DNA from: Amycolatopsis sp. QT-25
GTDB taxonomy: Bacteria; Actinomycetota; Actinomycetes; Mycobacteriales; Pseudonocardiaceae
NCBI RefSeq assembly: GCF_029369745.1
Contig: NZ_CP120210.1
Coordinates: 2,666,001-2,730,000 of the forward strand
Length of the DNA stretch: 64,000 nucleotides
Direction of reading: 5' to 3'
Shown here: positions 9,986 to 19,813 of the stretch, one piece after another
Layout of the letters: every line of letters starts with the position of its first letter
How positions within the stretch are numbered: the first letter of the stretch is position 1
Translations under genes and position numbers: made by a program
The notes under the pieces: model-generated
Databases searched by the model: none
Told to the model about the DNA's origin: nothing
Seen by the model: the letters and a program-made list of their open reading frames with translations, nothing else

Positions 9986-9997
9986 GGTGACCCGAAC

Positions 9998-10050
9998 GCC
10001 AGGAACGGTCCGTCACCGGCGAAATTCGCCGGTGACGGACCGTTCCTGGC
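9998..10050. terminator. 53-bp palindrome, AAATT-centred family
   Basis: Two 26-base arms (9998-10023 and 10025-10050) are perfect reverse complements around one base; the centre reads GGCGAAATTCGCC. It lies 13 bases after the nitronate monooxygenase remnant and 19 bases after the protease stop on the other strand, where a bidirectional terminator would sit. Same architecture as the elements at 25156, 36238 and 53367. Confidence 0.75.
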
Positions 10051-10069
10051 ATGCCGTGGGAGAGAAGAC

Positions 10070-10999
<930 letters not shown>

Positions 11000-12253
11000 T
11001 CAACGGACGTTCGAGTCCGGCCACCGACGAAGGGCGTAGCCCAGAGCGCCCAACGCCAGTACTCCCGAACCGCTGACCACCGAAACCGCCGGAAGGCTGA
11101 ACGCGAGCACGGCGCATCCGAGCAGGCCGGCGATGGGGACGATCCGACGGGCGGGCCGCAGGGTCAGCGCGCTCGCGTTCGCGACGGCGTAGTAGGCGAG
11201 TACCGCGAACGAGGAGAAACCGATCGCGCCGCGGAGGTCGAGGGTGGTCGCGAGCAGGGCGACGACGACACCGACGCTCACCTCGGCCCGGTGCGGGACA
11301 CCGAAACGAGGGTGCACCGCGGTCAGATAGCGAGGGAGATGCCCGTCGCGAGCCATGGCCAGCGTGGTGCGCGAGACACCGAGGACGAGCGCGAGCAGGG
11401 AGCCCAGCGCGGCGACCACCGCGCCTGCCCGCACCGCGGGCGTGAGCCACGACCAGGACGACCTCTCGACACCCTCCGCGATCGGGTCCGGGCCGCGGCC
11501 GAGCAGCTCCGGGCCGAGGTGGTACAGCAGGACGAAGGCGAGAACGGCGTAGACGACCAGCGCCAGCCCGAGCGCGATCGGCACGGCACGCGGGATGGTG
11601 CGCGCCGGATCGCGGACCTCTTCGCCCAGCGTGGCGATCCGCGCGTAGCCGGCGAACGCGAAGAACAGCAGGCCGGCGGCCTCGAACACGCCACCGATCC
11701 CGGGAACGGGCAGCGGGCCGGGCGTCGCCGCCGTCACCGTGCCGCCGAAGAGCATCGCGGCCGCCGCGAGCGCCAGGATCGCACACGTGACGGACACGAT
11801 GAGCCTGGTCGCGAACGCCGAGCGCTGGACGCCGCGGTAGTTCAGCCCGGTCAGCGCGGCCACGACGGCCACCGCGAGCACGCTCCGCCACGGCTGCCCG
11901 AGCCCCGGCGCGGCGTAGGTGACCACGGTCAGTGTCATCGCCGCGCAGCTGGCCGTCTTGCCGACGACGAAACCCCAGCCGGCGAGAAACCCCCAGAATT
12001 CGCCAAGGCGTTCGCGTCCATAGACGTAGGTCCCACCCGAAGCCGGGTACAGCGCGGCCAGCCGGGCCGACGACGTCGCGTTGCAATAGGCGATCACGGC
12101 GGCGATGGCGAGCCCGGCGGGGAGCCACGCTCCCGCGGCACGGGCGGCCGGGGCGAAGGCGACGAACACCCCGGCCCCGACCATCGAGCCGAGTCCGATG
12201 AAGACCGCGTCGCGGAGGCCGATCCGCCGAAGGAGGGTGCCCTTTTCGTCCAC
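11000..12253 (-). CDS. APC superfamily amino acid permease
   Basis: 417 residues with about 12 membrane segments. The first helix has GLGSMVGAGVFVAF, the Gly-rich unwound helix that binds the substrate amino group in APC transporters; the TM6 region is LLFFAFAGYARIATLGEEV and the next loop EVRDPARTIPRAV is the usual signature. Likely imports a neutral or cationic amino acid or amine with protons. Divergent from the GntR gene, 72 bases between starts, so the regulator could act here, though it more likely serves the aminophosphonate genes. Confidence 0.87.
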   Translation of the reverse strand: MDEKGTLLRRIGLRDAVFIGLGSMVGAGVFVAFAPAARAAGAWLPAGLAIAAVIAYCNATSSARLAALYPASGGTYVYGRERLGEFWGFLAGWGFVVGKTASCAAMTLTVVTYAAPGLGQPWRSVLAVAVVAALTGLNYRGVQRSAFATRLIVSVTCAILALAAAAMLFGGTVTAATPGPLPVPGIGGVFEAAGLLFFAFAGYARIATLGEEVRDPARTIPRAVPIALGLALVVYAVLAFVLLYHLGPELLGRGPDPIAEGVERSSWSWLTPAVRAGAVVAALGSLLALVLGVSRTTLAMARDGHLPRYLTAVHPRFGVPHRAEVSVGVVVALLATTLDLRGAIGFSSFAVLAYYAVANASALTLRPARRIVPIAGLLGCAVLAFSLPAVSVVSGSGVLALGALGYALRRWPDSNVR

Positions 12254-12325
12254 GAGTGTGAGCGTGGCATGAACACTTCGTTCGGGTCAGTACAAGGCAG
12301 GTGAATTCGGCCTAAGATCTGGACA

Positions 12326-13102
12326 GTGAGAACACGTTCACCCAGAGTCCATCCTTCTGCCGACGGCCCGGTTCGGGACGGAATTCCCGAACACGGCCGC
12401 ATTCCACGGTATTACGCGGTCAAAGTCGAACTGCTCGACGTGATCTCCGAATTGGGACAAGGAGCGGTGCTTCCCACGGAACGGGAACTGTCCGAACGCT
12501 TCGAGGTTTCCCGCGCCACGGTCCGCCAGGCCGTCGGTGAGCTCGTGCTGGAGGGGCGGCTGAGCAGGCGACAGGGGAGTGGCACGTACGTCGCGGGCCC
12601 GAAGCTCGTGCAGCCGCTCGCGTTGGTGAGTTACACCGAAGGACTCAGGAGGCAGGGCATTCAGCCGGGGCGGAATCTGATCTCGCTGGAACGTCGTGAG
12701 GCGGGTCCTTCACTGGCTTCGGAACTGGAAATCGACCCCGACGACGAGGTGATCCACATCGAACGGGTGCTGCTCGCCGATGACGAGCGGGTCGGGCTGG
12801 AATCGACCTATCTCACCGCCGAGCGATTCCCGACCCTGATGGATGTGTTCGATCCCACACAATCCCTCTACGCCTGTTTGCGGGAACGGCTCGGAGTGGT
12901 CTTCGACGGCGCCGAGGAGCGGGTCGAGACCGTACTCGCCACTCCCCGGGAGGCGTTGTTGATCGGGACCAATCCGGCGCTGCCGATGTTGCTGATGCAC
13001 CGGACTTCGTGGGGGACCGACGGTGTCCCGTTCGAACGCGTCCGTTCGTTGTTCCGCGGTGACCGGCTGTCCTTCGAAACCCGTCTCGGCCGCGTGGAGT
13101 AA
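12326..13102 (+). CDS. GntR family transcriptional regulator, HutC/UTRA type
   Basis: 258 residues. N-terminal winged helix at about 28-95: ELGQGAVLPTERELSERFEV and SRATVRQAVGELVLEGRLSRRQG. C-terminal UTRA ligand domain from about 100 (LVSYTEGLRRQGIQPG, FERVRSLFRGDRLSFETRL). It precedes the FAD oxidoreductase/HAD/ABC genes on the same strand by 187 bases; GntR-UTRA proteins (for example PhnF/PhnR types) often control phosphonate or amino-sugar genes, so local control of that operon is likely. It is also divergent from the permease. GTG start. Confidence 0.87.
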   Translation: MRTRSPRVHPSADGPVRDGIPEHGRIPRYYAVKVELLDVISELGQGAVLPTERELSERFEVSRATVRQAVGELVLEGRLSRRQGSGTYVAGPKLVQPLALVSYTEGLRRQGIQPGRNLISLERREAGPSLASELEIDPDDEVIHIERVLLADDERVGLESTYLTAERFPTLMDVFDPTQSLYACLRERLGVVFDGAEERVETVLATPREALLIGTNPALPMLLMHRTSWGTDGVPFERVRSLFRGDRLSFETRLGRVE

Positions 13103-13113
13103 TCCCCCCGCCT

Positions 13114-13180
13114 CCGCAAGTAGTCACCTGCTTGCGGTGGTTGCAACTTCAACGAACGACAAGCGGCCGACTACTTGCGG
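13114..13180. repeat. Inverted repeat, CGCAAGTAGTC family
   Basis: Outer arms CCGCAAGTAGTC (13114-13125) and its exact complement (13169-13180), with a shorter inner match (GCTTG / CAAGC). It follows the GntR stop by 11 bases. The left arm, through TAGTCACCTGCTTGCGGT, is nearly identical to the element at 41467-41530, so both belong to one dispersed family. It may act as a terminator. Confidence 0.62.
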
Positions 13181-13289
13181 TGCAATGTAACGTAAAGATA
13201 ACAGGTCTGGTCCGCATTTCGGAGGCCCTTCACCTGGGGTTAGGACGGGGGGCACGGAGCGTTGGTGCGGGCGGACGAGCGTCTACGGG

Positions 13290-14402
13290 GTGCGAATCCT
13301 CATCATCGGAGGCGGAGTGCTCGGCACTCTGCACGCCTGGCAGGCCGTCGAACGCGGCCACGACGTCGTCCAGATCGAACGTGAACCCGAGGCCCGGGGC
13401 GCGTCGGTGCGCAACTTCGGGCTGGTCTGGGTCGGTGGCCGCGCCAGTGGTCCCGAACTGGAGACGGCGGCGCGGGCGCGCGTGCTGTGGGAGCGCGTCG
13501 GGGAACGCGTCGAAGGGATCGGCTTCCGGCCGAACGGCTCCCTCACCGTGGTCCGCACGGAGGTCGAACTCGCCGTCGCCCGAGCCGCGGCCGCGACCAC
13601 CGAGGACCGCGGCTTCAGGCTGCTCGACGCCGCCGAGACCCGTGAACTGAACCCGGCCCTGCGCGGCGACTTCCTCGGCGCGCTCTGGTGCGACCGCGAC
13701 GCCGCCGTCGAACCGCGCGTCACCCAGCCCGCGCTGCGGGCCGAACTGGCGAAATCCGGCCGCTACACCTGGCTGCCCGGCCGCGAGATCCGCGACCTGA
13801 CCGAGCGCGGCGTCGTCGACGACGCAGGTGAAACCCACGAAGGCGACGTCGTGGTGCTGTGCACCGGCGCCTGGATCGGTGGCCTGGTCAAGGAACTCGC
13901 CGGGCAGCCCCCGGTCCGCCGGGTGCGGTTGCAGATGGCGCAGACCGAGCCACTCGGGGAAACCCTCACCACCACGGTCGCCGACGCGGACAGCTTCCGC
14001 TACTACCCGGCGTACCGCGGCGAGGCACTCGACGGCCTCGACGCGGGCCAGCCGCAGGGCGAAATCGCCGCGGCCAACGCCATGCAGTTGCTCATGGTCC
14101 AGCGTCTCGACGGCTCGCTGACCATCGGCGACACCCACGAATACGACGAGCCGTTCTCCTTCGACACCACCGAAGACCCGTACGACCACCTGACCGAGGT
14201 CGCCGGCGCGCTGCTCGGACGCCCGCTCCCGAGGGTCGCCCGCCGCTGGGCCGGCGTCTACGCCCAGACCACCGACACCTCCCGGATCGTGCACCGGGCC
14301 CGCGTCGCGGACAACGCCTGGCTCGTCACCGGTCCGGGCGGCCGGGGCATGACCTGCTCGCCCGCCATCGCCGAAGACACCGCCGAGGAGCTTTCTTGGT
14401 GA
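13290..14402 (+). CDS. FAD-dependent oxidoreductase, TIGR03364 type (aminophosphonate-associated)
   Basis: 370 residues from a GTG (MRILIIGGGVLGTLHA). The N-terminal dinucleotide motif GGGVLG and the C-terminal GPGGRGMTCSPAIAEDTAE are those of the glycine/D-amino-acid oxidase (DAO) superfamily. The group TIGR03364 is described as being syntenic with phosphonatase-like HAD proteins and proposed to deaminate an aminophosphonate oxidatively; the neighbours here fit exactly. Its stop overlaps the HAD start by 4 bases (GTGA), so they are coupled. The gene itself looks complete although the next two genes are broken. Confidence 0.83.
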   Translation: MRILIIGGGVLGTLHAWQAVERGHDVVQIEREPEARGASVRNFGLVWVGGRASGPELETAARARVLWERVGERVEGIGFRPNGSLTVVRTEVELAVARAAAATTEDRGFRLLDAAETRELNPALRGDFLGALWCDRDAAVEPRVTQPALRAELAKSGRYTWLPGREIRDLTERGVVDDAGETHEGDVVVLCTGAWIGGLVKELAGQPPVRRVRLQMAQTEPLGETLTTTVADADSFRYYPAYRGEALDGLDAGQPQGEIAAANAMQLLMVQRLDGSLTIGDTHEYDEPFSFDTTEDPYDHLTEVAGALLGRPLPRVARRWAGVYAQTTDTSRIVHRARVADNAWLVTGPGGRGMTCSPAIAEDTAEELSW

Positions 14403-15073
14403 ACACCGAACTCGTCGTCCTGGACATGGCCGGGACCACCGTCGCCGACGACGGACTGGTGATCCGCGCCTTCACCACGGCGATCGCCGCCGCCGGGGTG
14501 TCCGAAGAGGACAGTCGCTTCCCCGGCATGCACGACTACGTCGTGGAAACGATGGGGCAGTCCAAGATCGTCGTCTTCCGCGCGCTTCTCGACGGGAACG
14601 AGGAACTCGCCCGGCGCGCGAACACCGCGTTCCAGGACGCCTACGGTGAGCTCGTCGCGGACGGCCACTGCGAGCCGATCCCCGGCGCCGAGCAGACGAT
14701 CCAGGAGCTGCGCGCCCAAGGGATGAAGGTCGCGCTGACCACTGGTGATCCGGCCGCGGGTGCTGCTGCTGGACGAGCCACTGTCCGCTTTGGACGCCGC
14801 CCTGCGCGAGGACATGGTCGCGGAACTCCTGCGGCTGCGGGCCGAACTGCCCGACACCACCCTGATCTACGTCACCCACGACCAGGGCGAGGCGCTGGCG
14901 CTGGCCGACCGGATCGCCGTCATGCGCGACTCGGAACTGGTCGAACTCGGGCCCAGCCGCGAGCTCTACCAGCGCCCTTCGACGGAGTTCACCGCGAGTT
15001 TCCTCGGCGCGTCCAACCTCGTCCCGGTCGAGCCGATCCAGGCCGACGGGACCAGGGTCCGGCTCGGCGGTAG
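14399..15073 (+). pseudogene. Phosphonatase-like HAD hydrolase, truncated by deletion
   Basis: The first 114 codons (14399 to about 14742) are a phosphonatase-like HAD protein: nucleophile motif VVLDMAGTTVADDG, cap region MHDYVVETMGQSKIVVFRALL, and motif II GMKVALTTG. At that point the expected FxxxT... segment disappears and the DNA becomes the inside of an ABC ATPase gene, in another frame. The HAD frame runs on as meaningless Arg/Pro-rich sequence to a stop at 15073. Motifs III and IV (Lys, Asp pair for magnesium) are missing, so the product should be inactive. Confidence 0.83.
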
Positions 15074-15359
15074 GGAACTCGCCGCCGACCCGTCCGGGAC
15101 GATCCGGGCGGGGCAGCCCGTCGCGCTCGGCGTCCGGCCCCACCGGATCGGGATCACCGCGGTCGACGCGCCGGGCGCGTTGCCCGCCGTGCTGCGCGGT
15201 GTCCAGTGGCGTGGCACGGGTTTCCGGCTCGACCTCGAACTCGCGGACAACGGGGGCGAGGTCCGGGCCGAAGTGCCGGACCTCGAGGGCCTGCCGGGTG
15301 TGGGGGAGCGGGTCGGGGTGTCCATTCCGGACGGTTGCCCGCTGGTGGGTGTCGGATGA
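14745..15359 (+). pseudogene. ABC transporter ATPase (phosphonate-type), 5'-truncated
   Basis: 204 codons in frame from 14745. They begin exactly at Walker B (RPRVLLLDEPLSALDAALRE) and continue through the switch histidine (YVTHDQGEALALADRIAVMRD) and a C-terminal TOBE domain (LGVRPHRIGITAVD). Walker A, Q-loop and the LSGGQ signature, about 140 residues, are gone, replaced by the HAD fragment. It cannot bind ATP in the normal way. The TOBE domain and paired permeases mark a MalK/PotA-like importer ATPase, here probably for 2-aminoethylphosphonate or a relative. Stop overlaps the next start (ATGA). Confidence 0.85.
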
Positions 15360-16210
15360 CCGGCCTGACACCGGCCGCGACGGCGGCACCGGCGCGGCGG
15401 CGGGAAAGCCTGCCCGGACGCGGCTGGCTCCTCCTGCCGCCGGTTCTCGTCCTGCTCGGGTTCTTCGGCTATCCGCTGGTGCTGGTCGTGCTCCAGTCAC
15501 TGGAGTCGGAGACCGGCGAGTTCGGGCTGTCGGTGTGGCTGGACGTCCTCGGCTCGGCGGAATTCCGGGACGCGGCCTGGAAGACCGTCGCGCTCGCGCT
15601 CGGCGCCACGGCGGGCTGCGTGGTGCTGGGCACGTTCCTGGCACTGGTGATCGCGTTCGTGCCGTTCCCCGGCGCGCGAACGCTTTCGCGGCTGGCGGAC
15701 ACCGTGCTCGCGTTCCCGTCGTTCCTCATCGTGCTCGCGTTCACCTTCATCTACGGCGGCGCCGGGATCCTGGGCGCGGGTGGCTTCCTGTACTCGCCGT
15801 TCGGGATCCTGCTGGCGGAAATCACCTTCTACACGCCGTTCGTGATGCGGCCGGCGCTCGCCGCGTTCGGGCAGGTGTCGTCGGCGCAGATGGAGGTCGC
15901 GGCCAGCCTCGGCGCGAAGCCCGGCCGCGTGCTGCGTCAGGTGATCCTGCCGGAAGCCTTACCGTCACTGGCTTCCGGTGCCTGCCTGACCATGCTGCTG
16001 GCGATGAACGAGTTCGGCATCGTGCTGTTCCTCGGCGCCAAGGACGTCACGACCCTGCCGATGCTGGTCTACGGCAAGGGAATCGTCACGTTCGACTTCC
16101 CGCAGGCGTGCGTCATCGCGGTGGTCGACGTCGTGTTCTCCCTCGCCCTGTACGGAACCTACCGGCGACTGACGAAGGGAGGCCGCCGTGCTGCTGTGGA
16201 CAAGGCGTAG
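15356..16210 (+). CDS. ABC transporter permease, aminophosphonate type, first subunit
   Basis: 284 residues, six predicted membrane helices starting with WLLLPPVLVLLGFFGYPLVL. The EAA loop that docks the ATPase reads EVAASLGAKPGRVLRQVILP. The ATG overlaps the ATPase stop by 4 bases and the next permease starts 23 bases before this gene ends, so the set is one tightly packed operon. The frame is intact, but its ATPase is broken and no substrate-binding protein gene is present, so transport is doubtful unless another ATPase substitutes. Confidence 0.85.
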   Translation: MTGLTPAATAAPARRRESLPGRGWLLLPPVLVLLGFFGYPLVLVVLQSLESETGEFGLSVWLDVLGSAEFRDAAWKTVALALGATAGCVVLGTFLALVIAFVPFPGARTLSRLADTVLAFPSFLIVLAFTFIYGGAGILGAGGFLYSPFGILLAEITFYTPFVMRPALAAFGQVSSAQMEVAASLGAKPGRVLRQVILPEALPSLASGACLTMLLAMNEFGIVLFLGAKDVTTLPMLVYGKGIVTFDFPQACVIAVVDVVFSLALYGTYRRLTKGGRRAAVDKA

Positions 16211-16985
16211 CCGGATACTGCTGTGGGTGGTGTTCGCGGTGCTGTTCACCGCGATCGTGCTGGCGCCGCTGCTGATGATCGTGCTGGCGTCGGTCGCCGG
16301 GAGCTGGACGGGACTGCTGCCGGGGGCGCTCACCGGCTCCCATTTCGCGCAGGCGCTGTCCGGGGAGACGTTCGCGAGTCTTTCGGTGAGCATCCAGACC
16401 GGTGTCGTCGCGTCGGTGGTCTCGGTGGTGCTGGGGACTTGGGCCGCGCTCGCGTCGCAGTCGGCGCCGCCCCGGCTGCGGAAGGCCGTCGACACCCTGT
16501 TCCACCTGCCGATCGCGGTGCCGTCCGTGGTGCTGGGGCTGGCGCTGCTGGTCGCGTTCAGCCGTCCGCCGCTCGCCTTCAACAGCACACGCTGGATCGT
16601 GCTGCTGGGGCACGTGATGATCCTGCTGCCGTTCTCCTACAGCACGGTGTCCGCCGCGATCGCCCGGATGGATCCGCTGCTGGCGCAGGCGGCGGCGAGC
16701 CTCGGCGCGGGGCCGCTCCGCGTGCTGCTGCGGGCGCGGCTGCCGGTGCTGCTGCCGTCGATCTCGGCTTCGGCGAGTCTCGCGCTGGCGATGTCGATGG
16801 GCGAACTGGGCGCGACGATGATGCTGTACCCACCGGACTGGCGGACGCTGCCCGCGAGCATCTTCGCGCTCACGGACCGGGGGCAGGTGTTCCTGGCGTC
16901 GGCGAGCACGGTGCTGCTGCTGGCCGTCACCCTCGCCGGGGTGGTGCTCCTCGGACTCGCGCGCGGCCGCGCGGCGCAGCGATGA
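16188..16985 (+). CDS. ABC transporter permease, aminophosphonate type, second subunit
   Basis: 265 residues, about six membrane helices (ILLWVVFAVLFTAIVLAPLLM first). EAA loop: QAAASLGAGPLRVLLRARLP. GTG start inside the end of the preceding permease gene. Final gene of the decayed operon. The pair resembles PhnU/PhnV-like permeases of 2-aminoethylphosphonate importers; iron or putrescine importers of the same superfamily cannot be excluded on sequence alone, but the HAD/FAD neighbours favour a phosphonate. Confidence 0.83.
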   Translation: MLLWTRRSRILLWVVFAVLFTAIVLAPLLMIVLASVAGSWTGLLPGALTGSHFAQALSGETFASLSVSIQTGVVASVVSVVLGTWAALASQSAPPRLRKAVDTLFHLPIAVPSVVLGLALLVAFSRPPLAFNSTRWIVLLGHVMILLPFSYSTVSAAIARMDPLLAQAAASLGAGPLRVLLRARLPVLLPSISASASLALAMSMGELGATMMLYPPDWRTLPASIFALTDRGQVFLASASTVLLLAVTLAGVVLLGLARGRAAQR

Positions 16986-17021
16986 TGCAACCCTTCGTGG
17001 TCCCGGTTCCGTCCTGAAACC

Positions 17022-17498
17022 ATGATGAACGCAGCGAAGACGCTGGGCGCGGGGCTCGTGCTCGCCGCGACGGCGGCCTGCGGCGCGGGCGGCCCCGGAG
17101 CACCGGCGAACACGAGCATCCCACCGGTCGTCACCACCCCCTCGGAGTCGCCCACCTCGCTCCCGGCCAGCCCGCCGGTGGCGAAACCACCGATGTCCCG
17201 TCCGACCGCGGGCCCGCCGCCGTCGGACAAGATGCTGCCGCCGACCCAGGTCGAGGCCAAGGTGCCCGCGCAGGTCAGCGCGGACAACGGCGGCCTGACC
17301 GTGCACGTCGAACTGAGCGGCTGCGACGAGGCGAAGGCGGACCTCGCCGACCAGAACGCGCAGCGGGTCGTGGTCAAGGTGAAGATCGACCACGGCGACC
17401 CGGGGCGGATGTGCCCGCAGGTCATCCGCTACGCCGTCCTGCCGGTGGAACTCGCCGAGCCGATCGGGCCGCGAACCGTCGTCCTGGAAGCGGGTTGA
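17022..17498 (+). CDS. Small putative lipoprotein, paralogue 1
   Basis: 158 residues. Hydrophobic N-terminus LGAGLVLAATAACGAGG with Cys at the expected lipobox position (the -3 residue is Thr, a weak lipobox), then a Pro/Ser/Thr-rich linker (to about residue 70), then a compact domain with two cysteines: LSGCDEAKADL and DPGRMCPQVIRYAVLPVEL, ending GPRTVVLEAG. The same domain recurs in the next gene. No recognised family or function. ATG start with a tandem ATG; no strong SD. Confidence 0.7.
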   Translation: MMNAAKTLGAGLVLAATAACGAGGPGAPANTSIPPVVTTPSESPTSLPASPPVAKPPMSRPTAGPPPSDKMLPPTQVEAKVPAQVSADNGGLTVHVELSGCDEAKADLADQNAQRVVVKVKIDHGDPGRMCPQVIRYAVLPVELAEPIGPRTVVLEAG

Positions 17499-17541
17499 GA
17501 ACAGGTGCAACCCGAAGACGGCCTCGTTCCGTCCTAGCCAC

Positions 17542-18069
17542 ATGAGGTACTTAACGAATGTCATCGGCCTTGGCCTGATCGTCGTTGCGGTATCCGCTTG
17601 CGGGGCGCAGAACCAGGCAGCGGAACCCGCGGCCGGACCCGGCAGCGGCACCCTGAGTACCGTGCCGCCGTCATCGACCGCGCCGTCTTCGTCCCCGGCA
17701 CCCCCGCCGGGAAGCCAGCCGGGAAGTCAGCCGGGTGTACCCGGCGCGCCGCGCCAGGAGGTTCCGGAAGGCAGCACCAAGCTGCCGGACAACCAGCTCG
17801 ACGCGGCGGCGCTGCCCGCGGACCACCCGCGTGAGGTGTACACCAGCAACGGCGGGACGATCCTGAACATCCGCGGCCAGGAAGGCGGCTGCGGGCACGC
17901 GACGGCGGAGGCCACGCAACAGGACGGGACCAGGGTCACCGTCAACCTGACCGAACTGAAGGGCCAGACCGGCCAGATGTGCACCATGGACATCCGGCAT
18001 CCGGTGCTCTCGGTGGCGCTGTCGGCGCCGCTGGGGGAGCGGACCGTGGTCCTGAAGCAGATGCGGTAA
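17542..18069 (+). CDS. Small putative lipoprotein, paralogue 2
   Basis: 175 residues. Signal sequence VIGLGLIVVAVSACGAQ with a good lipobox (VSAC), low-complexity Pro/Ser/Gly linker, then a C-terminal domain: GGCGHATAEATQQDGTRV, TGQMCTMDIRHPVLSVAL, GERTVVLKQMR. The two Cys, the MC-x3-IR-x2-VL core and the final RTVVL match the upstream gene, so the pair is a tandem duplication. The domain is probably a small disulfide-bonded beta fold outside the membrane; role unknown. Its upstream region includes the repeat of a GGTTxCGTCCT motif also seen before paralogue 1. Confidence 0.72.
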   Translation: MRYLTNVIGLGLIVVAVSACGAQNQAAEPAAGPGSGTLSTVPPSSTAPSSSPAPPPGSQPGSQPGVPGAPRQEVPEGSTKLPDNQLDAAALPADHPREVYTSNGGTILNIRGQEGGCGHATAEATQQDGTRVTVNLTELKGQTGQMCTMDIRHPVLSVALSAPLGERTVVLKQMR

Positions 18070-18087
18070 CGCTTTCGGCCGGATGGT

Positions 18088-18138
18088 CCGTGAAGGCCTC
18101 CTTGAGGGACTCTGGGTCCCTCAAGGAGGCCTTCACGG
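18088..18138. terminator. Perfect 23-bp stem between convergent genes
   Basis: Arms 18088-18110 and 18116-18138 are exact complements (CCGTGAAGGCCTCCTTGAGG...), with the 5-base loop TCTGG. It lies 18 bases after the lipoprotein stop and 4 bases before the fumarase stop on the other strand, so it probably terminates both. Different core from the AAATT-centred elements but the same placement. Confidence 0.8.
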
Positions 18139-18142
18139 AAGG

Positions 18143-19813
18143 TCAGCGGAAGCTGATCTGCAGCACGGGTTCCGAGGTGGCCTCGAAGAAGTCGTTGCCC
18201 TTGTCGTCGATGACGATGAACGCGGGGAAGTCCTCGACCTCGATCTTCCACACCGCCTCCATCCCCAGCTCGGCGTACTCGAGCACGTCGACCTTCTTGA
18301 TGCAGTCCTGCGCGAGCCGGGCGGCCGGGCCGCCGATCGAGCCGAGGTAGAACCCGCCGTGTTCGTCGCACGCGGCGGTCACCTTCTTGGACCGGTTGCC
18401 TTTCGCCAGCATCACCAGCGAGCCGCCCGCGGCCTGGAACTGCTCGACGTAGGAGTCCATGCGCCCCGCGGTGGTCGGCCCGAAGGAACCCGACGCGTAG
18501 CCATCGGGTGTCTTCGCCGGGCCCGCGTAGTACACCGGGTGGTCGCGAAGGTACTGAGGCATCTCTTCGCCCGCGTCGAGCCGCTCGGCGATCTTCGCGT
18601 GCGCGATGTCGCGCGCGACGACGAGCGGGCCGGTCAGCGACAGGCGCGTCTTCACCGGCAGCCGCGAGAGCTGGGCACGGATCTCGGCCATCGGCCGGTG
18701 GAGATCGACGGTCACGACCTCGTCGGACAGGTCTTCCTCGGTCACGTCCGGCAGGAAACGTGCCGGGTCGCGCTCCAGTTGCTCCAGGAACACGCCGTCC
18801 GCGGTGATCTTCGCCTTCGCCTGGCGGTCCGCGGAGCACGAGACGGCGACGCCGACCGGGCAGGACGCGCCGTGGCGCGGCAGGCGGATCACGCGGACGT
18901 CGTGGCAGAAGTACTTGCCACCGAACTGGGCGCCGATGCCGAACTGGCGCGTCATCTCCAGCACCTGCTGTTCGAGGTCGACGTCGCGGAAACCGTGGCC
19001 CAGCTCGGAACCCTCGGTGGGCAGGTCGTCGAGATAGCGCGCGGAAGCCAGCTTCGCGACCTTCAGGTTGAACTCCGCCGACGTACCGCCGACGACGATC
19101 GCGAGGTGGTACGGCGGACAGGCGGCGGTGCCGAGGCTGCGCAGCTTCTCGTCGAGGAACTTCGCGAGCCGCTTTGGATTCAGAACCGCTTTCGTTTCCT
19201 GATAGAGGAACGTCTTGTTCGCGCTGCCGCCACCCTTGGCCATGAACAGGAATTCATAGCTGGGGACTTCGGACTGCCCGGCGATGTCGTCCTTGTGATA
19301 GAGCTCGATCTGCGCGGGCAAGTTGGTGCCCGTATTCCGCTCGTCCCAGAAATTCACCGGCGCCATCTGCGAATAACGCAGATTCAACTCCTGATAGGCC
19401 TCGAAAATGCCTCGCGAGAGCGCGCGCTCGTCGTCGGCGCCGGTGAGTACTCCTTCGCCGCGTTTGCCGATCACGATCGCCGTGCCGGTGTCCTGGCACA
19501 TCGGGAGGACGCCGCCGGCGGAGATCGCCGCGTTGCGCAACAGGTCCATCGCGACGAACCGGTCGTTGCCGCTGGCTTCGGGATCGTCGACGATCGCTCG
19601 CAGCTGCGCCAGATGCGACGAGCGCAACAGGTGCTGGATGTCGGTGATCGCGGTCTTGGCGAGTTTGGTCAGCGCTTCGGGCTCGACCTGGAGAAACTTC
19701 CGGCCCGCGGCCTCGACGACCTCGACACCTTCGGTGCCGAGCAGCCGGTACTCGGTGTGGGTGTCCTTCGCGAGCGGAAGGACTTCAGTGTGCTGGAACG
19801 TGGTGGGCGCCAC
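18143..19813 (-). CDS. fumA: Fumarate hydratase, class I (iron-sulfur)
   Basis: 556 residues. Single-chain class I fumarase/L(+)-tartrate dehydratase type: N-terminal alpha domain with [17 protein letters not shown] (cluster Cys), then [22 protein letters not shown], and the C-terminal beta domain with [18 protein letters not shown] and [18 protein letters not shown]. It hydrates fumarate to malate in the TCA cycle with a labile 4Fe-4S cluster. GTG start at 19813 chosen because an AAGGAGC SD sits 7-13 bases upstream; a longer frame exists but lacks one. Confidence 0.93.
   Translation of the reverse strand: MAPTTFQHTEVLPLAKDTHTEYRLLGTEGVEVVEAAGRKFLQVEPEALTKLAKTAITDIQHLLRSSHLAQLRAIVDDPEASGNDRFVAMDLLRNAAISAGGVLPMCQDTGTAIVIGKRGEGVLTGADDERALSRGIFEAYQELNLRYSQMAPVNFWDERNTGTNLPAQIELYHKDDIAGQSEVPSYEFLFMAKGGGSANKTFLYQETKAVLNPKRLAKFLDEKLRSLGTAACPPYHLAIVVGGTSAEFNLKVAKLASARYLDDLPTEGSELGHGFRDVDLEQQVLEMTRQFGIGAQFGGKYFCHDVRVIRLPRHGASCPVGVAVSCSADRQAKAKITADGVFLEQLERDPARFLPDVTEEDLSDEVVTVDLHRPMAEIRAQLSRLPVKTRLSLTGPLVVARDIAHAKIAERLDAGEEMPQYLRDHPVYYAGPAKTPDGYASGSFGPTTAGRMDSYVEQFQAAGGSLVMLAKGNRSKKVTAACDEHGGFYLGSIGGPAARLAQDCIKKVDVLEYAELGMEAVWKIEVEDFPAFIVIDDKGNDFFEATSEPVLQISFR

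Noticed and set aside
14745-15359. A complete ABC ATPase gene starting at GTG 14745
   Set aside because: The protein would start at Walker B and lack Walker A, Q-loop and signature; no SD is present, so it is a fragment.
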